Source: CAWCTD01 sp963798455
GTDB taxonomy: Bacteria > Acidobacteriota > Terriglobia > Bryobacterales > Bryobacteraceae
Length of the DNA stretch: 64,000 nucleotides
Reading direction: 5' to 3'
Assembly: GCA_963798455.1 (NCBI GenBank)
Contig: CAWCTD010000004.1
Location: 1,116,001 to 1,180,000, forward strand
A model generated the notes under the pieces. That model was not told where the DNA came from. It was given only the letters and a program-made list of their open reading frames with translations, and made no database searches. Positions 25,882 to 35,292 of the stretch are shown here, one piece after another (position 1 is the stretch's first letter; every line of letters begins with the position of its first letter). The position numbers were made by a program, and so were the translations under genes.

Positions 25882-28817
25882 GAGCCGAACAGCCGGTTGA
25901 AGTACTCTCGCGTGCGCCCCTGGATCTGGGCCAGTTCGACCTCCAACGGTTGGTCGTGCAGGCGCTCGGGGGTCCAGCGGCCGACGAGCTCCGTCAGGTT
26001 GTCCAACTGGGGCCGCGCGCCCGGAAGGGCTCCTTCCGTGTGACCCGTACTCACCCGAAGACCGTGATCCACGGAGCGGTAGAAGATGGCCGCATCGCGC
26101 AGGAACTCCGCGTCGGGGGGCTCCAGGTGACCCATCTTCTCGATCACGTCGATGCGAGCGGGCGTGTTCAGGAACTTGTAGAAGATCCCGGCGCCCTTCA
26201 GGCGCAGGTACATCAAGGCGAAGTCGATGTCGTAGTAGCCGCCCCGTCCGGCCTTCAGAGCATTTCCCGAGCCTTGCTCGCTCTCCAGCCGGGCGCGCAT
26301 CTGCATCAGCGCCTTCCTCGATCTCCCACCCTGCCCATAGCGCCGCCAGTCCACGTCCTGCAAGCCGTGCAGGAACTCGGTGGCCTTGTCCGTGTCGCCC
26401 GCCACGGCGCGTGACTTCATGTAGGTGATTCCTTCCCATGCTTCGGCGGACTTCGCGAAGTACAGCCGGTAGCCGCTCACCAACTGGACCAGCGCTCCTT
26501 CCCTGCCGTTGGGACGCAGGCGGGTGTCGACCGCGAACATGACGCCATAGCCGGTGTAGGCGGTGATCAGCTCGATGGTCCGCTCGGCCACTCGAGTCCA
26601 GAAAGGCAACTCGCCGGAATCCTCGTCCGGCAAGACAAACACAAGATCGGCGTCGCTGGCCAAGTCGAACTCGCGCATGCCCAAGCGCCCCAGCGCGACG
26701 GTCATCATCTGGTTCCCCGGGACGTATCCGGCCGAGCGCGGCGCATGGGAGGCCGCGACATGCTCCAGCGCCAGGTTGTAGGCGGCTTGGATCACCGAGT
26801 CGGCCAAGTCACTGGTGTGCTCCAAAGTCGTGAAAATCGGAGTCCGGAGGCAGATGCTCCGGCACTGGATGCGGAACATCTCATAGAGGAAACACCGCCG
26901 CAGTTGGTCCGCGTCACGAGCTTGCGAACATGCCAGCACGGGGTGCTCATCCCCGGCCCGCTCCTCGTCAAGCAGGCGCAGTTCCTCCAGAAGCTCCGGC
27001 GTCCGTATCAACTGCTCGGCGAAGTACGGGCTGTGCTCGAAGATGTCGATCGTCCGGGCGGCCAGCACAGGATCGCCATCTAGCCATCCCATCCATTCGG
27101 GGCGCGGCAAGATCAGCTCGAGAAAGTGCTCGAAGTGTCTTTGACCCCGCCGTAAGCCCCCCTGGGAGAGCAGTCCCGCAAGATGCGGCGCTCTCTGATC
27201 CAGGAACCGGATGAGGTTGCTTGGTCCCGCTTCCGTCACGCGGGCCGGCGCTTCCGCCGGAGTGTAGTCGACAGGGTCGGCGGGAGCGGCACAGCCGTAA
27301 TACATGGGCTGCTGGGCGTGAATGACGCGTTCGTAAATCTCCTGCACCGCCTCCAGGTGCTTGTTCACCTGGCGCAGCAGAGAGTCCGGGGAAGCCACGC
27401 CGCCGATCTCGAGGGGAGGCATCTTGCGCGCCAGCACTTCCAGGTCTTCGGGATTGCTGGGCAGTGTATGGGTCTGCCGGTCATCCAGGCACTGGAGCCG
27501 GTGTTCGAGGATCCGCAGGAACTGATACGCAGAGGCGAGCCTGGAGTACTCCGCATCGGAGAGCAGGTCCTTGTCCCGCAAGCGGAACAGGGCGAGCATC
27601 GATCCGCCCTGCCGCACCCAGGGCTCGCGGCCGCCGTGCAGCCGCTGCAAGCACTGCACCAGGAACTCGATGTCCCGGATGCCCCCGCGCGCCAGTTTGA
27701 TGTCGAACCCGGCTTGCCAGCCCGTCCTCGCCGCCAGCTTCTCGCTGATCCTCTCGCGCGTGGCCGACATCGATTCCACGGCGGAGAAGTCAAGCGTGGT
27801 CGAATAGATGCGCGGTTCAGCGGATTCCAGCAGCTCCCGGCCCAGAGCCCGGTCTCCCGCCGAGACGCGCGCCTTGATGAGCATCTGCAGCTCCCAGTCC
27901 CGCGCGCGTTTCCGGTAATACTTGCGAGCCGCGTCCAGCGAGATACAGATGTCGCCCAGCCTCCCCTCCGGCCTGAGCCGAAGGTCCACTCGATAGCACC
28001 GCCCCTCGGCGCCATACGCCCCCAGCAGCTCGAGACACCGGCTGGCGAGCTTCCTGAAGAACTCGTGGTTCTCAATGCGGACGGCTCCGTCGGTCTGGCC
28101 CGCGCCGCCGTACAGGAACATCAGGTCGATGTCCGAGCTGTAGTTCAGCTCCTTGCCGCCCAGCTTGCCTAACGATAGGACGGCGAACCCGCTGGCCTGG
28201 GGAGCGTCATCCGGGCCGCTACAGCGTGGCGCCCCGTGCTTGCCGGTCAGTTCGTCCCGGATGCGGCGGCACGTGACTTCGAGAATGGCGTCAGCGAGGT
28301 TGGAGATCTCCTCCGTGATTTCAGGCAGGCTGCAGTAGCCCTGCACATCCCGTATCAGAATCCGCAGGAGTTGGTGGCGGCGGAAAACCGCAAGCGTCAG
28401 CGGGGAGGGAATCCCGGAGGCCTCCGGATCCAGGAAGTTCTCACTCTCCAGCATGCCTTCCAGCCGCTGCTCGTACTCCTCCACCGTGAGCACGCGGTCC
28501 ATGTCGTCGGACCGGATCAGCCTCTCGATCCATTCGGGGCTCCTGAGCACGGATTCCGACAGGAAGCGGCTATAGGAGAAAACGGAAACCAGGAAGGGCA
28601 GCCCGGCCACGGACGCGGTCAGCCGGTCGAAAGCCTCCGGCCTTTCCTCCTGCAAGCGGCCCAGCATGTGCAGCGCCAGGTCGGGGTCGGGGGAAGATAC
28701 CAGCAGAGACCGAATGCCGGTTTGCACCTCGGGAGGGACTGCCGGGGCAAGCCGCCCCAGAGTGCGGGAGGCACGTGTGGGGTCGTGGAAACGGATTGTG
28801 TCCAGAATGCGCTTCAT
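25878..28817 (-). CDS. glnE: Bifunctional glutamine synthetase adenylyltransferase/deadenylase
   Basis: 979 residues with the GlnE layout: N-terminal nucleotidyltransferase (deadenylylase) with 'LGKLGGKELNYSSDIDLMF', its GlnE helical domain, then a second nucleotidyltransferase (adenylylase) with 'LGRLGMREFDLASDADLVF' and the C-terminal helices. It attaches or removes AMP on glutamine synthetase according to PII and glutamine. glnA, carrying the target Tyr, lies two genes upstream on the same strand. No frame breaks in 2.9 kb. Confidence 0.96.
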   Translation of the reverse strand: MKRILDTIRFHDPTRASRTLGRLAPAVPPEVQTGIRSLLVSSPDPDLALHMLGRLQEERPEAFDRLTASVAGLPFLVSVFSYSRFLSESVLRSPEWIERLIRSDDMDRVLTVEEYEQRLEGMLESENFLDPEASGIPSPLTLAVFRRHQLLRILIRDVQGYCSLPEITEEISNLADAILEVTCRRIRDELTGKHGAPRCSGPDDAPQASGFAVLSLGKLGGKELNYSSDIDLMFLYGGAGQTDGAVRIENHEFFRKLASRCLELLGAYGAEGRCYRVDLRLRPEGRLGDICISLDAARKYYRKRARDWELQMLIKARVSAGDRALGRELLESAEPRIYSTTLDFSAVESMSATRERISEKLAARTGWQAGFDIKLARGGIRDIEFLVQCLQRLHGGREPWVRQGGSMLALFRLRDKDLLSDAEYSRLASAYQFLRILEHRLQCLDDRQTHTLPSNPEDLEVLARKMPPLEIGGVASPDSLLRQVNKHLEAVQEIYERVIHAQQPMYYGCAAPADPVDYTPAEAPARVTEAGPSNLIRFLDQRAPHLAGLLSQGGLRRGQRHFEHFLELILPRPEWMGWLDGDPVLAARTIDIFEHSPYFAEQLIRTPELLEELRLLDEERAGDEHPVLACSQARDADQLRRCFLYEMFRIQCRSICLRTPIFTTLEHTSDLADSVIQAAYNLALEHVAASHAPRSAGYVPGNQMMTVALGRLGMREFDLASDADLVFVLPDEDSGELPFWTRVAERTIELITAYTGYGVMFAVDTRLRPNGREGALVQLVSGYRLYFAKSAEAWEGITYMKSRAVAGDTDKATEFLHGLQDVDWRRYGQGGRSRKALMQMRARLESEQGSGNALKAGRGGYYDIDFALMYLRLKGAGIFYKFLNTPARIDVIEKMGHLEPPDAEFLRDAAIFYRSVDHGLRVSTGHTEGALPGARPQLDNLTELVGRWTPERLHDQPLEVELAQIQGRTREYFNRLFGS

Positions 28818-28910
28818 CGAACTCGGAGCGCGTAGGTCTCCGAGTCAGATTATACCGTGGCCGATCCGCGGCCTCTCGGCAGAGGCAAAGCGTACTCAAG
28901 AAATACAGAT

Positions 28911-28937
28911 CCCGGAGCCGTGGGGCTCCGGGTTTTT
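28911..28937 (+). terminator. Strong intrinsic terminator-like hairpin, plus strand
   Basis: CCCGGAGCC and GGCTCCGGG form a perfect 9-bp stem with loop GTGG, followed by TTTTTG. The T run lies only on the plus-strand side, yet no plus-strand gene ends here; the flanking genes are both on the minus strand. Confidence 0.7.
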
Positions 28938-28978
28938 GAGACTAACCTGAGTAAGCGCTCGACTTCGGACGGCGCCGC

Positions 28979-29407
28979 TCAGCGCCGGGCGAGGACAGCC
29001 ACGATCTCAGGCTTATTGACCGATGCGGTTCGCGTCAATTCCCGCTCCGAGCGCGACATCGGGAGGGTGTAGCCGTCGAGGCTTGTCCCGTCCCACACCG
29101 CTGAGAGGAAAGTCTGGTTGCCGTAACGGTTGAACACGAGCTTGGCCACAGCCTCGGTCTGGCTCTGGCCCGATTTCGTCACATGCGAGACGATGTTGAT
29201 GTGGTCGGCCGCGGCCACGTCCATCACCTGAATCAGGCCAAGCGCGTCCACACGGACGAAGTAGTCTCCCGCGGGCAATACCTTCTGGCCCACGGCGAAT
29301 TCGAACGGCACGCTAGCCCTCGCACTATACGATTGCGCCAGCGCCGGCGCGGCCAGCATGAACACCAACCCCGCTACCCAAACCACACCTAAAGCCTTCT
29401 TAACCAT
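28979..29407 (-). CDS. Small secreted protein of unknown function
   Basis: 142 residues with a signal peptide ('ALGVVWVAGLVFMLAAPALAQ'). The mature part begins with 'ARASVPFEFAVGQKVLPAGDYFV', a beta-strand pattern I associate with short exported proteins common in Acidobacteriota, followed by 'VAKLVFNRYGNQTFLSAVWD'. It is probably a small periplasmic beta-sandwich protein. It lies between glnA and glnE on the same strand but with gaps of about 260 and 160 bases, so it need not be in their operon. No function can be assigned. Confidence 0.8.
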   Translation of the reverse strand: MVKKALGVVWVAGLVFMLAAPALAQSYSARASVPFEFAVGQKVLPAGDYFVRVDALGLIQVMDVAAADHINIVSHVTKSGQSQTEAVAKLVFNRYGNQTFLSAVWDGTSLDGYTLPMSRSERELTRTASVNKPEIVAVLARR

Positions 29408-29667
29408 GGAACGCCTCCCTGTAGTGGATTTGTGAACGCTCGCCCCGGACAGCTTCCGTGCCCCCCCAGGCTCCGGTAAGCGGCTCCCTCTGACTGGCGT
29501 TCATACCTGCATTCGATTCAAGGAAGAGGCGGCGGTCGCAACAATATAGGCATGAATGTTCTGCGCGCCGCGTGCGGCGGGAAATGCAACGAGGTTACTG
29601 GAACGAGGCTTGATACCGAGGGGAGCGGAGGGCGAGCGCAAGGGCCCGCCTTCCGCAACCCAGCGAC

Positions 29668-31077
29668 TCAGATGTCGTAGTAGAGGGCGAACTCGTACGG
29701 GTGCGGCCTGAGGCGTATGGCATCCGCTTCGTTCTTCCGCTTGTAGTTGATGAAGGTTTCGAGCAGTTCCTCGGTGAACACGTCGCCCTTCAGCAGGAAG
29801 GCGTGGTCCTCCTCCAGACAGGTCAGGGCCTCTTCGAGCGAGGACGGCATCGACGGGACGCTCTTCATTTCTTCGGGCGAGAGATCGTAGATGTCCTTGT
29901 CGAGGGGTTCGCCGGGGTCGATCTTGTTGATCACGCCGTCCAGACCTGCCATCACCATCGCCGCGAAGCTCAAATACGGGTTCGCGGAGGGATCCGGCGG
30001 CCGGAACTCCACTCGCTTGGCCTTGGGGCTGGCCGAATACATCGGGATGCGGCAAGCCGCCGAGCGGTTCCGGCGCGAGTAGGCCAGGTTCACGGGGGCC
30101 TCATAGCCCGGCACCAGCCGTTTATAGCTGTTGGTGGTGGGCGCAATGATCGCCGACAGCGCCCTGGCGTGCTTCAACAGGCCGCCGGTGTACCACAGCG
30201 CGAGCTGGCTCAGTCCCGCGTATCCGTCTCCGGCGAACAGCGCCTTGCCGCCCTTCCACAAGCTCTGGTGGGTGTGCATGCCGCTGCCGTTGTCGCCGAA
30301 CAACGGCTTGGGCATGAAGGTCACCGTCTTGCCATACTGGTAGGCCACGTTGCGGATGATGTACTTGTACAGCATCATGCCATCGGCCGACTTCACCAGC
30401 GTATCGAACCTCTGATCGATCTCGGCCTGGCCGCCGGTGGCCACCTCGTGGTGATGGCACTCGATGTTCAAACCGCACTTGATCATGGTCTGAACCATCT
30501 CGCTGCGCAGGTCCTGGTAATGATCGGTCGGCGGGACCGGGAAGTAGCCTTCCTTGTAGCGCGGCCGGTAGCCGAGATTGTCTTTCTCGCGGCCGGAATT
30601 CCAGCGGCCCTCCTCGGCGTCGATGAAGTAGAAACCGCAGTGTTCGTTCTGATCGAAGCGGATGTTGTCGAATATGAAGAACTCAGCCTCCGCGCCGAAA
30701 TAAGCCGTGTCCGCGATGCCGGTGCTCTTCAGGTACATCTCCGCCTTGCGGGCGATCCAGCGCGGGTCGCGCTCGTAGTGCTGCCGCGTGACCGGGTCCA
30801 CCACGTCGGCCACCATCACTACTGTGGCCGTCTCGGCGAACGGGTCCATGAAGGCCGTCGCCGGATCGGGCACCAGGAGCATGTCGCTCTCGTTGATCAC
30901 CGCCCAGCCGCGAATGCTGGAGCCGTCAAATCCAAAGCCCTCTTCGAACGCTTCGTCCGTCAGTTCGCCGATCGGGTAGGAGACGTGTTGGGAGAGCCCC
31001 GGCAGGTCGGTGAAGCGAAGGTCAACCTGCTTGGCATCGTTCTTCTTTGCGAATTCTAAAACTTCCTTCGGGGTCAT
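29668..31077 (-). CDS. glnA: Glutamine synthetase type I
   Basis: 469 residues. Type I landmarks: 'FGFDGSSIRGW' (beta-Grasp/ammonia region), 'AEAEFFIFD', 'ECHHHEVATGGQAEID' (metal/Glu binding), 'VTFMPKPLFGDNGSGMHTHQS' split by the latch, 'NRSAACRIP' (ATP/Arg site) and the adenylylation loop 'KDIYDLSPEE' with its Tyr. The presence of this Tyr and of glnE nearby shows control by adenylylation. It condenses glutamate and ammonia. It is divergent from xseA. Confidence 0.97.
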   Translation of the reverse strand: MTPKEVLEFAKKNDAKQVDLRFTDLPGLSQHVSYPIGELTDEAFEEGFGFDGSSIRGWAVINESDMLLVPDPATAFMDPFAETATVVMVADVVDPVTRQHYERDPRWIARKAEMYLKSTGIADTAYFGAEAEFFIFDNIRFDQNEHCGFYFIDAEEGRWNSGREKDNLGYRPRYKEGYFPVPPTDHYQDLRSEMVQTMIKCGLNIECHHHEVATGGQAEIDQRFDTLVKSADGMMLYKYIIRNVAYQYGKTVTFMPKPLFGDNGSGMHTHQSLWKGGKALFAGDGYAGLSQLALWYTGGLLKHARALSAIIAPTTNSYKRLVPGYEAPVNLAYSRRNRSAACRIPMYSASPKAKRVEFRPPDPSANPYLSFAAMVMAGLDGVINKIDPGEPLDKDIYDLSPEEMKSVPSMPSSLEEALTCLEEDHAFLLKGDVFTEELLETFINYKRKNEADAIRLRPHPYEFALYYDI

Positions 31078-31137
31078 CTATCCTCCATGGATGATTCCAA
31101 TTACAATGAGTGTGCTGTCCTCACCATGTGAATATTA

Positions 31138-31167
31138 AGGATAGCGGAGCCCGAAAAGAGGGGTCAA
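31138..31167 (-). promoter_or_regulatory. Putative sigma-70-type promoter of glnA
   Basis: On the minus strand TTGACC (31162-31167) and TATCCT (31138-31143) are 18 bases apart, about 60 bases upstream of the glnA start. I see no sigma-54 GG/GC pair in the 148-base divergent region. Confidence 0.45.
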
Positions 31168-31225
31168 ATAGAAAAAAGTGATGGGGCTGGAAACAATCGT
31201 GAATGACGGTAAGAGCTGAGTTTTC

Positions 31226-32536
31226 ATGGGGGAAGAGCAGATCAGCCTGGACTTTGAGCCGGCCCGGCGGATCTACACTGTGGGCGAGCTTAGCGCCACC
31301 ATCCGCGCGCTGCTCGACAGCCACTTCCAGGACATCTGGGTGGCGGGCGAGATCTCGGGTGTCAAGCTCGCCGCCAGCGGGCACTACTACTTCACGCTGA
31401 AAGACGAACAGGCCCAGCTTCGCTGCGTGTGCTTCCGTACCTCCGCGCGCTACCTCCGCTTCAAACCTCAGGATGGCATCGCCGTGCTGGCGCGGGGCCG
31501 CATCGATGTCTATGAGCCTCGCGGTGAGTATCAGCTCCTGGTCGAAGCTGTGGAGCCCCAGGGCTATGGCGCGCTGCAACTGGCCTTCGAGCAGTTGAAG
31601 AAGAAACTGGCTGACGAGGGTCTTTTCGATCCGGCGCGCAAGCGTCCGCTGCCCAGGTTCCCGGGCCGTATCGGCATCGTTACCTCGCCGTCGGGCGCCG
31701 TCATCCGCGACATCCTCCAGGTCCTCGAACGCCGCTTCCCGGGCCTGCACGTCCGCCTCTACCCGGCTCAGGTGCAGGGGGCGGGTTCCATCGAAGAGGT
31801 CACGGCAGGCCTCGACTGGTTCAGCCAGTCCCGCTGGCCCGACGTCGTCATCCTGGCCCGGGGGGGCGGCTCGCTCGAGGACCTGTGGACCTTCAATGAA
31901 GAGGCGGTCGCGCGCGCCATCGCCCGCTCCGGGGTTCCCGTGGTCTCGGCCGTCGGGCACGAGACCGATGTGACCATCGCCGATTTTGTGGCCGACCTTC
32001 GCGCCCCCACGCCCTCAGCGGCGGCTGAGCTGGTGATCTGCACCAGGCAGCAACTGCTGGAGCAGATTCACGGCGCCGCCGCCAGGATTGAAAAGGAAAT
32101 GCGGTATCGCTTCAGTGACGCCGCGCGGCGGCTCCATCAGTTGGGAATTGAGCGAGCGGCCACGGTCTTCCAACGGTCCCTGGGGCGGCGCCTGCAACGG
32201 GTGGACGAGATCGACTTCCGGCTGCGGAGCATGGACCCGCGCCTCCGGCTCGCCGCGGCCCGGCGCCGCCAGGAACGGGCACTGACCGCCATATGCGACC
32301 GGGTCCGTCTCGGAATGGTTCGCGCGCGCGGCAGGCTGGACTCACTTGCCGCGCAACTGGCTCAGTTGAGCCCGCTCGGAATCCTGGAGCGCGGCTACGC
32401 CATCGTCCAGGACGAACAGGGACGGATCTTGAAAGATGCACAGGACGCCCCCGTGAAATCGTTGCTGGACGTGCGCCTGGCCCGGGGGCGCCTGCGCGCC
32501 CGGGTCACGCGGTCAACTCCGGCACGAAAGGAGTAG
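31226..32536 (+). CDS. xseA: Exodeoxyribonuclease VII large subunit
   Basis: 436 residues. The N-terminal OB fold has 'VAGEISGVKLAASGHYYFTLKD'; the catalytic region includes 'GRIGIVTSPSGAVIRDILQVL', 'LARGGGSLEDLWTFNEE' and 'VSAVGHETDVTIADFVADLRAPTP' in family order, followed by coiled coil and the end piece 'LGILERGYAIVQDEQG'. It degrades single-stranded DNA with XseB, which is not in this window. The gene runs into a toxin-antitoxin module 3 bases later. Confidence 0.95.
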   Translation: MGEEQISLDFEPARRIYTVGELSATIRALLDSHFQDIWVAGEISGVKLAASGHYYFTLKDEQAQLRCVCFRTSARYLRFKPQDGIAVLARGRIDVYEPRGEYQLLVEAVEPQGYGALQLAFEQLKKKLADEGLFDPARKRPLPRFPGRIGIVTSPSGAVIRDILQVLERRFPGLHVRLYPAQVQGAGSIEEVTAGLDWFSQSRWPDVVILARGGGSLEDLWTFNEEAVARAIARSGVPVVSAVGHETDVTIADFVADLRAPTPSAAAELVICTRQQLLEQIHGAAARIEKEMRYRFSDAARRLHQLGIERAATVFQRSLGRRLQRVDEIDFRLRSMDPRLRLAAARRRQERALTAICDRVRLGMVRARGRLDSLAAQLAQLSPLGILERGYAIVQDEQGRILKDAQDAPVKSLLDVRLARGRLRARVTRSTPARKE

Positions 32537-32539
32537 ACT

Positions 32540-32758
32540 GTGAGAGGGACGATGGATAGCAGCATCCAGTACGTTTCGGATGAGAACGGCCAGCCCGTGG
32601 GTGTTATCGTGCCGATCGATTTGTGGCGCGAGATCGAGTCCGAGAAGGAGACGGCATATCTGCTGAAGAGCCCCTCCATGAGGCAGCGTTTGCTGGACGC
32701 CAAGGAGCGTCAGGGCGGGATCCCCGTCGAGGAAGCGCTTGAGAAGCTTGGAATTTGA
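32540..32758 (+). CDS. Phd/YefM-type antitoxin
   Basis: 72 residues. Start GTG 32540 is preferred because AAAGGAG (32527-32533) lies 6 bases upstream; ATG 32552 has poorer spacing. 'YVSDENGQPVGVIVPIDLW' followed by 'LLKSPSMRQRLLDAKE' and 'GIPVEEALEKLG' is the usual order of the DNA-binding N-terminus and the toxin-binding C-terminal helix. The toxin frame overlaps it by 20 bases. In intact systems the antitoxin represses the operon and masks the toxin. Confidence 0.75.
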   Translation: MRGTMDSSIQYVSDENGQPVGVIVPIDLWREIESEKETAYLLKSPSMRQRLLDAKERQGGIPVEEALEKLGI

Positions 32759-32996
32759 CCCCGCGGCCTTCGAGGACCTCGCGTGGTGGGTCGAGCAGGA
32801 TCGATCTCAGGCGCTCTGAATCATCAAGCTCATTCGCGAAGCACAGCGGGACCCGTTCAGCGGTCTCGGCAAGCCGGAGCGGCTAAAGCACGAGCTGAGT
32901 GGTTGCTGGTCGCGGCGCGTTGACCAGGAACACCGTCTCGTCTATCAGGTGCTCGAAACCAAGATCCGTATTCTGGCCTGCCGCTATCACTACTGA
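32739..32996 (+). pseudogene. YoeB-type mRNA interferase toxin with premature stop
   Basis: The frame begins at TTG 32739 or 32748 inside the antitoxin end: 'SLEFDPAAFEDLAWWVEQD', then TGA at 32817-32819, then 'IIKLIREAQRDPFSGLGKPE', 'LKHELSGCWSRRVDQEHRLV' and the C-terminal 'ILACRYHY'. The stop sits where homologues have a charged residue, and a CGA to TGA change would explain it. The YoeB active residues (Glu in GKPE, Arg in WSRR, terminal His-Tyr) are all kept, so the loss is recent, or the stop is read through, or it is a base-call error. Confidence 0.8.
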
Positions 32997-33052
32997 CGCA
33001 CAACTGCCACGCTTCCCTTTGGCTTCCAATTGGTTCGCCCGGGTGACCCGGT

Positions 33053-34507
33053 CTATTCCAGGCGGTAATTCGGGGCTTCCTTCGTGATGATGACGTCGTG
33101 TACGTGGCTCTCGCGCAGGCCAGCCGCCGTGATGCGTATGAACCGCGCCCGTTCCTGAAGCTCGCCGATGGTCCGGCAGCCGCAGTAGCCCATGCCCGAC
33201 CTGAGACCGCCCACCAACTGGTAAACCATCTCAGCGAGGGGGCCTTTGTAAGGCACCCGGCCCTCAATCCCTTCCGGGACCAGTTTGGAATTGGGATCCT
33301 GCGCGTAACGGTCGCTCGAGCCGTGGACCATGGCGCCCAGCGACCCCATCCCACGGTAGCTCTTGAAGGTGCGGCCCTGGTACAGGATGGTCTCGCCAGG
33401 GCTCTCGTCGGTCCCCGCGAACAGGCTCCCGATCATCGTGCTGGCGGCGCCGGCGGCAAGGGCCTTGGTGATGTCACCCGAGAATTTGATGCCGCCGTCC
33501 GAGATGATAGGTATGCCGGCGGCGCGGGCGGCCCTGGCAGTTTCCATGATCGCGGTGATTTGTGGGACGCCGGCCCCGGAGACGACGCGCGTGGTGCAAA
33601 TCGAGCCAGGTCCGACGCCCACCTTGATTCCATCCACGCCGAGCTCAATCAGGTCCCGCGCCCCTTCATAGGTGGCCACGTTCCCCGCAATCAGGTCCAC
33701 GTTCGGCAGAGCCTTCTTAATGGCGGCGGCGGCCTCGAGCACGCGCTCGCTATGCCCGTGCGCCGTGTCGATCGCCAGGACGTCCACCTTTTTCGCGACC
33801 AGTTCCTGGGCGCGCTCCAGGAAATCGCTGCCCGAGCCGATCGCGGCGCCCACCCGCAGCCGTCCCTGTTCGTCCTTCGCGGCGTTGGGATACTTCAGTT
33901 TCTTCTGGATGTCCTTGACCGTGATCAGACCCTTCAGGTTGTAGTGCTCATCGACCACCAGCAGTTTCTCCACTCGGTGGCGGTGCAGGATCGCGTGGGC
34001 GTCCTCCAGAGTTGTGCCCACCGGAACCGTGATGAGGTTCTCTTTGGTCATCACCTCGGAGATGGGCAGGTCGAACCGCGTCTCGAACCGCAGGTCGCGG
34101 TTGGTCAGGATGCCGACCAGCTTCCCGCCCCTGGTCACCGGCACGCCCGAGATCCGGAAGCGCTTCATCACCTCCAGCACTTCGTGGATCTTCTGATCGG
34201 GCTCCATGGTGACTGGATCCACGATCATTCCGCTCTCACTGCGTTTGACGCGGTCCACCTCCTCGGCTTGCCGGGCGATAGGCATGTTGCGGTGGATCAT
34301 GCCGATGCCGCCCTGTTGCGCCAGGGCAATAGCCATGTGGGATTCCGTCACGGTATCCATGGCGGAGCTGACGATGGGGATGTTGATGGCGATTCTTTGG
34401 GTCAGCCGGGTCCGGGTGTCCGCTTCCGCGGGCTGCAAGGCGCTGCGCGCCGGCAGCAGAAGCACGTCATCGAAAGTGAAACCTTCAGCAATGCCTTCCG
34501 GGATCAT
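33053..34507 (-). CDS. guaB: IMP dehydrogenase
   Basis: 484 residues, full length. 'FTFDDVLLLPARSAL' opens the barrel; two CBS domains lie about residues 95-205; the catalytic loop is 'KVGVGPGSICTTRVVSGAGV' with the active Cys, followed by 'ISDGGIKFSGDITKALAAGA' and 'YRGMGSLGAM'. It oxidises IMP to XMP, the committed step to GMP. The 5' end overlaps the upstream membrane-protein gene by 23 bases. Confidence 0.97.
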   Translation of the reverse strand: MIPEGIAEGFTFDDVLLLPARSALQPAEADTRTRLTQRIAINIPIVSSAMDTVTESHMAIALAQQGGIGMIHRNMPIARQAEEVDRVKRSESGMIVDPVTMEPDQKIHEVLEVMKRFRISGVPVTRGGKLVGILTNRDLRFETRFDLPISEVMTKENLITVPVGTTLEDAHAILHRHRVEKLLVVDEHYNLKGLITVKDIQKKLKYPNAAKDEQGRLRVGAAIGSGSDFLERAQELVAKKVDVLAIDTAHGHSERVLEAAAAIKKALPNVDLIAGNVATYEGARDLIELGVDGIKVGVGPGSICTTRVVSGAGVPQITAIMETARAARAAGIPIISDGGIKFSGDITKALAAGAASTMIGSLFAGTDESPGETILYQGRTFKSYRGMGSLGAMVHGSSDRYAQDPNSKLVPEGIEGRVPYKGPLAEMVYQLVGGLRSGMGYCGCRTIGELQERARFIRITAAGLRESHVHDVIITKEAPNYRLE

Positions 34508-34778
34508 AGGGGATGATGTTCCAATGATACGGGGACACCGTGGCGCCCCGCAACAGACCCCCGCTACGCAGCCACAAAAGATTGATTCCCACGGTCGGCA
34601 TGCCGCTGTTAAGTTCCCATGCGTATACGATCGTGGTGAGCGGCAGGAAGATGAAACCGATTACCGGCAGCACCAGACCACCGGGGAATGCACGCTGCAG
34701 GTAGGTCGAGAGGAACCACATCAACGCGAGCGCGACGCGCGGAAATACCGGGATGACGAGCAGGAGGAAGCAAGGCAT
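34485..34778 (-). CDS. Small membrane protein of unknown function
   Basis: About 97 residues from the ATG at 34778 ('MPCFLLLVIPVFPRVALAL'); a longer start at 34820 is possible. Two membrane segments, the second 'GGLVLPVIGFIFLPLTTIVY', resemble short inner-membrane proteins found widely in bacteria without known role. The tail after residue about 75 is soluble and may be aberrant. It overlaps guaB by 23 bases, but membrane topology suggests no link to purine synthesis. Confidence 0.6.
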   Translation of the reverse strand: MPCFLLLVIPVFPRVALALMWFLSTYLQRAFPGGLVLPVIGFIFLPLTTIVYAWELNSGMPTVGINLLWLRSGGLLRGATVSPYHWNIIPYDPGRHC

Positions 34779-34959
34779 AGTCAGTCTCCAGCCGGGCAGC
34801 ACCAGCCCGCGCGGCGCCATGATACCAGATTCAAACCCCGGATGAGCGCGTGACAGTTTTCCAATGCAGGATGAGCCTGAAATGGAGGTTTCAAACCGCC
34901 CCTGTCAACCCTGCGGTTGCTATGATGCTTACCCTGAAACCACCAACCGTAGCCGATAT

Positions 34960-35163
34960 TTACCGCCCGCCGAAGCGACGCCATACGCCACTGGGGGCAA
35001 TGCCACGCGCCGGCGCATAGCCACCCCGCACGCGACCGCCTAGAGCCTGACCACGCTCAGCGACCACCACGCCATCGACCACCACCGGCCGTGCCAGAGT
35101 CGTGGAAAATGTATCTCCCTGCTGGTTCCGATCCGAAGACAGGGCCTGATCGATCCGCCATAT
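34960..35163 (-). pseudogene. Relic of a conserved acidobacterial exported protein
   Basis: With no start codon, the minus-strand frame reads 'WRIDQALSSDRNQQGDTFST' then 'LARPVVVDGVVVAERGQALG' and stops at 34960-34962. The Leu-Ser-Ser...Gly-Asp-Thr-Phe and Pro-Val-Val-Val-Asp-Gly pattern is a block I recognise from exported proteins of Acidobacteriota. Both flanks are missing. The rest of 34821-35292 shows no gene. Confidence 0.5.
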
Positions 35164-35292
35164 CGAACTCGCGCTCTACCACACACTTGGCAAGCTGCCC
35201 GAGCCCGCACTAACCCGTGAATTCTACCGACGAGTCCACAAATGAAGAAGCCGGACAAGGACGGGCCATTGAATTGCTAACATATTCTAGAG

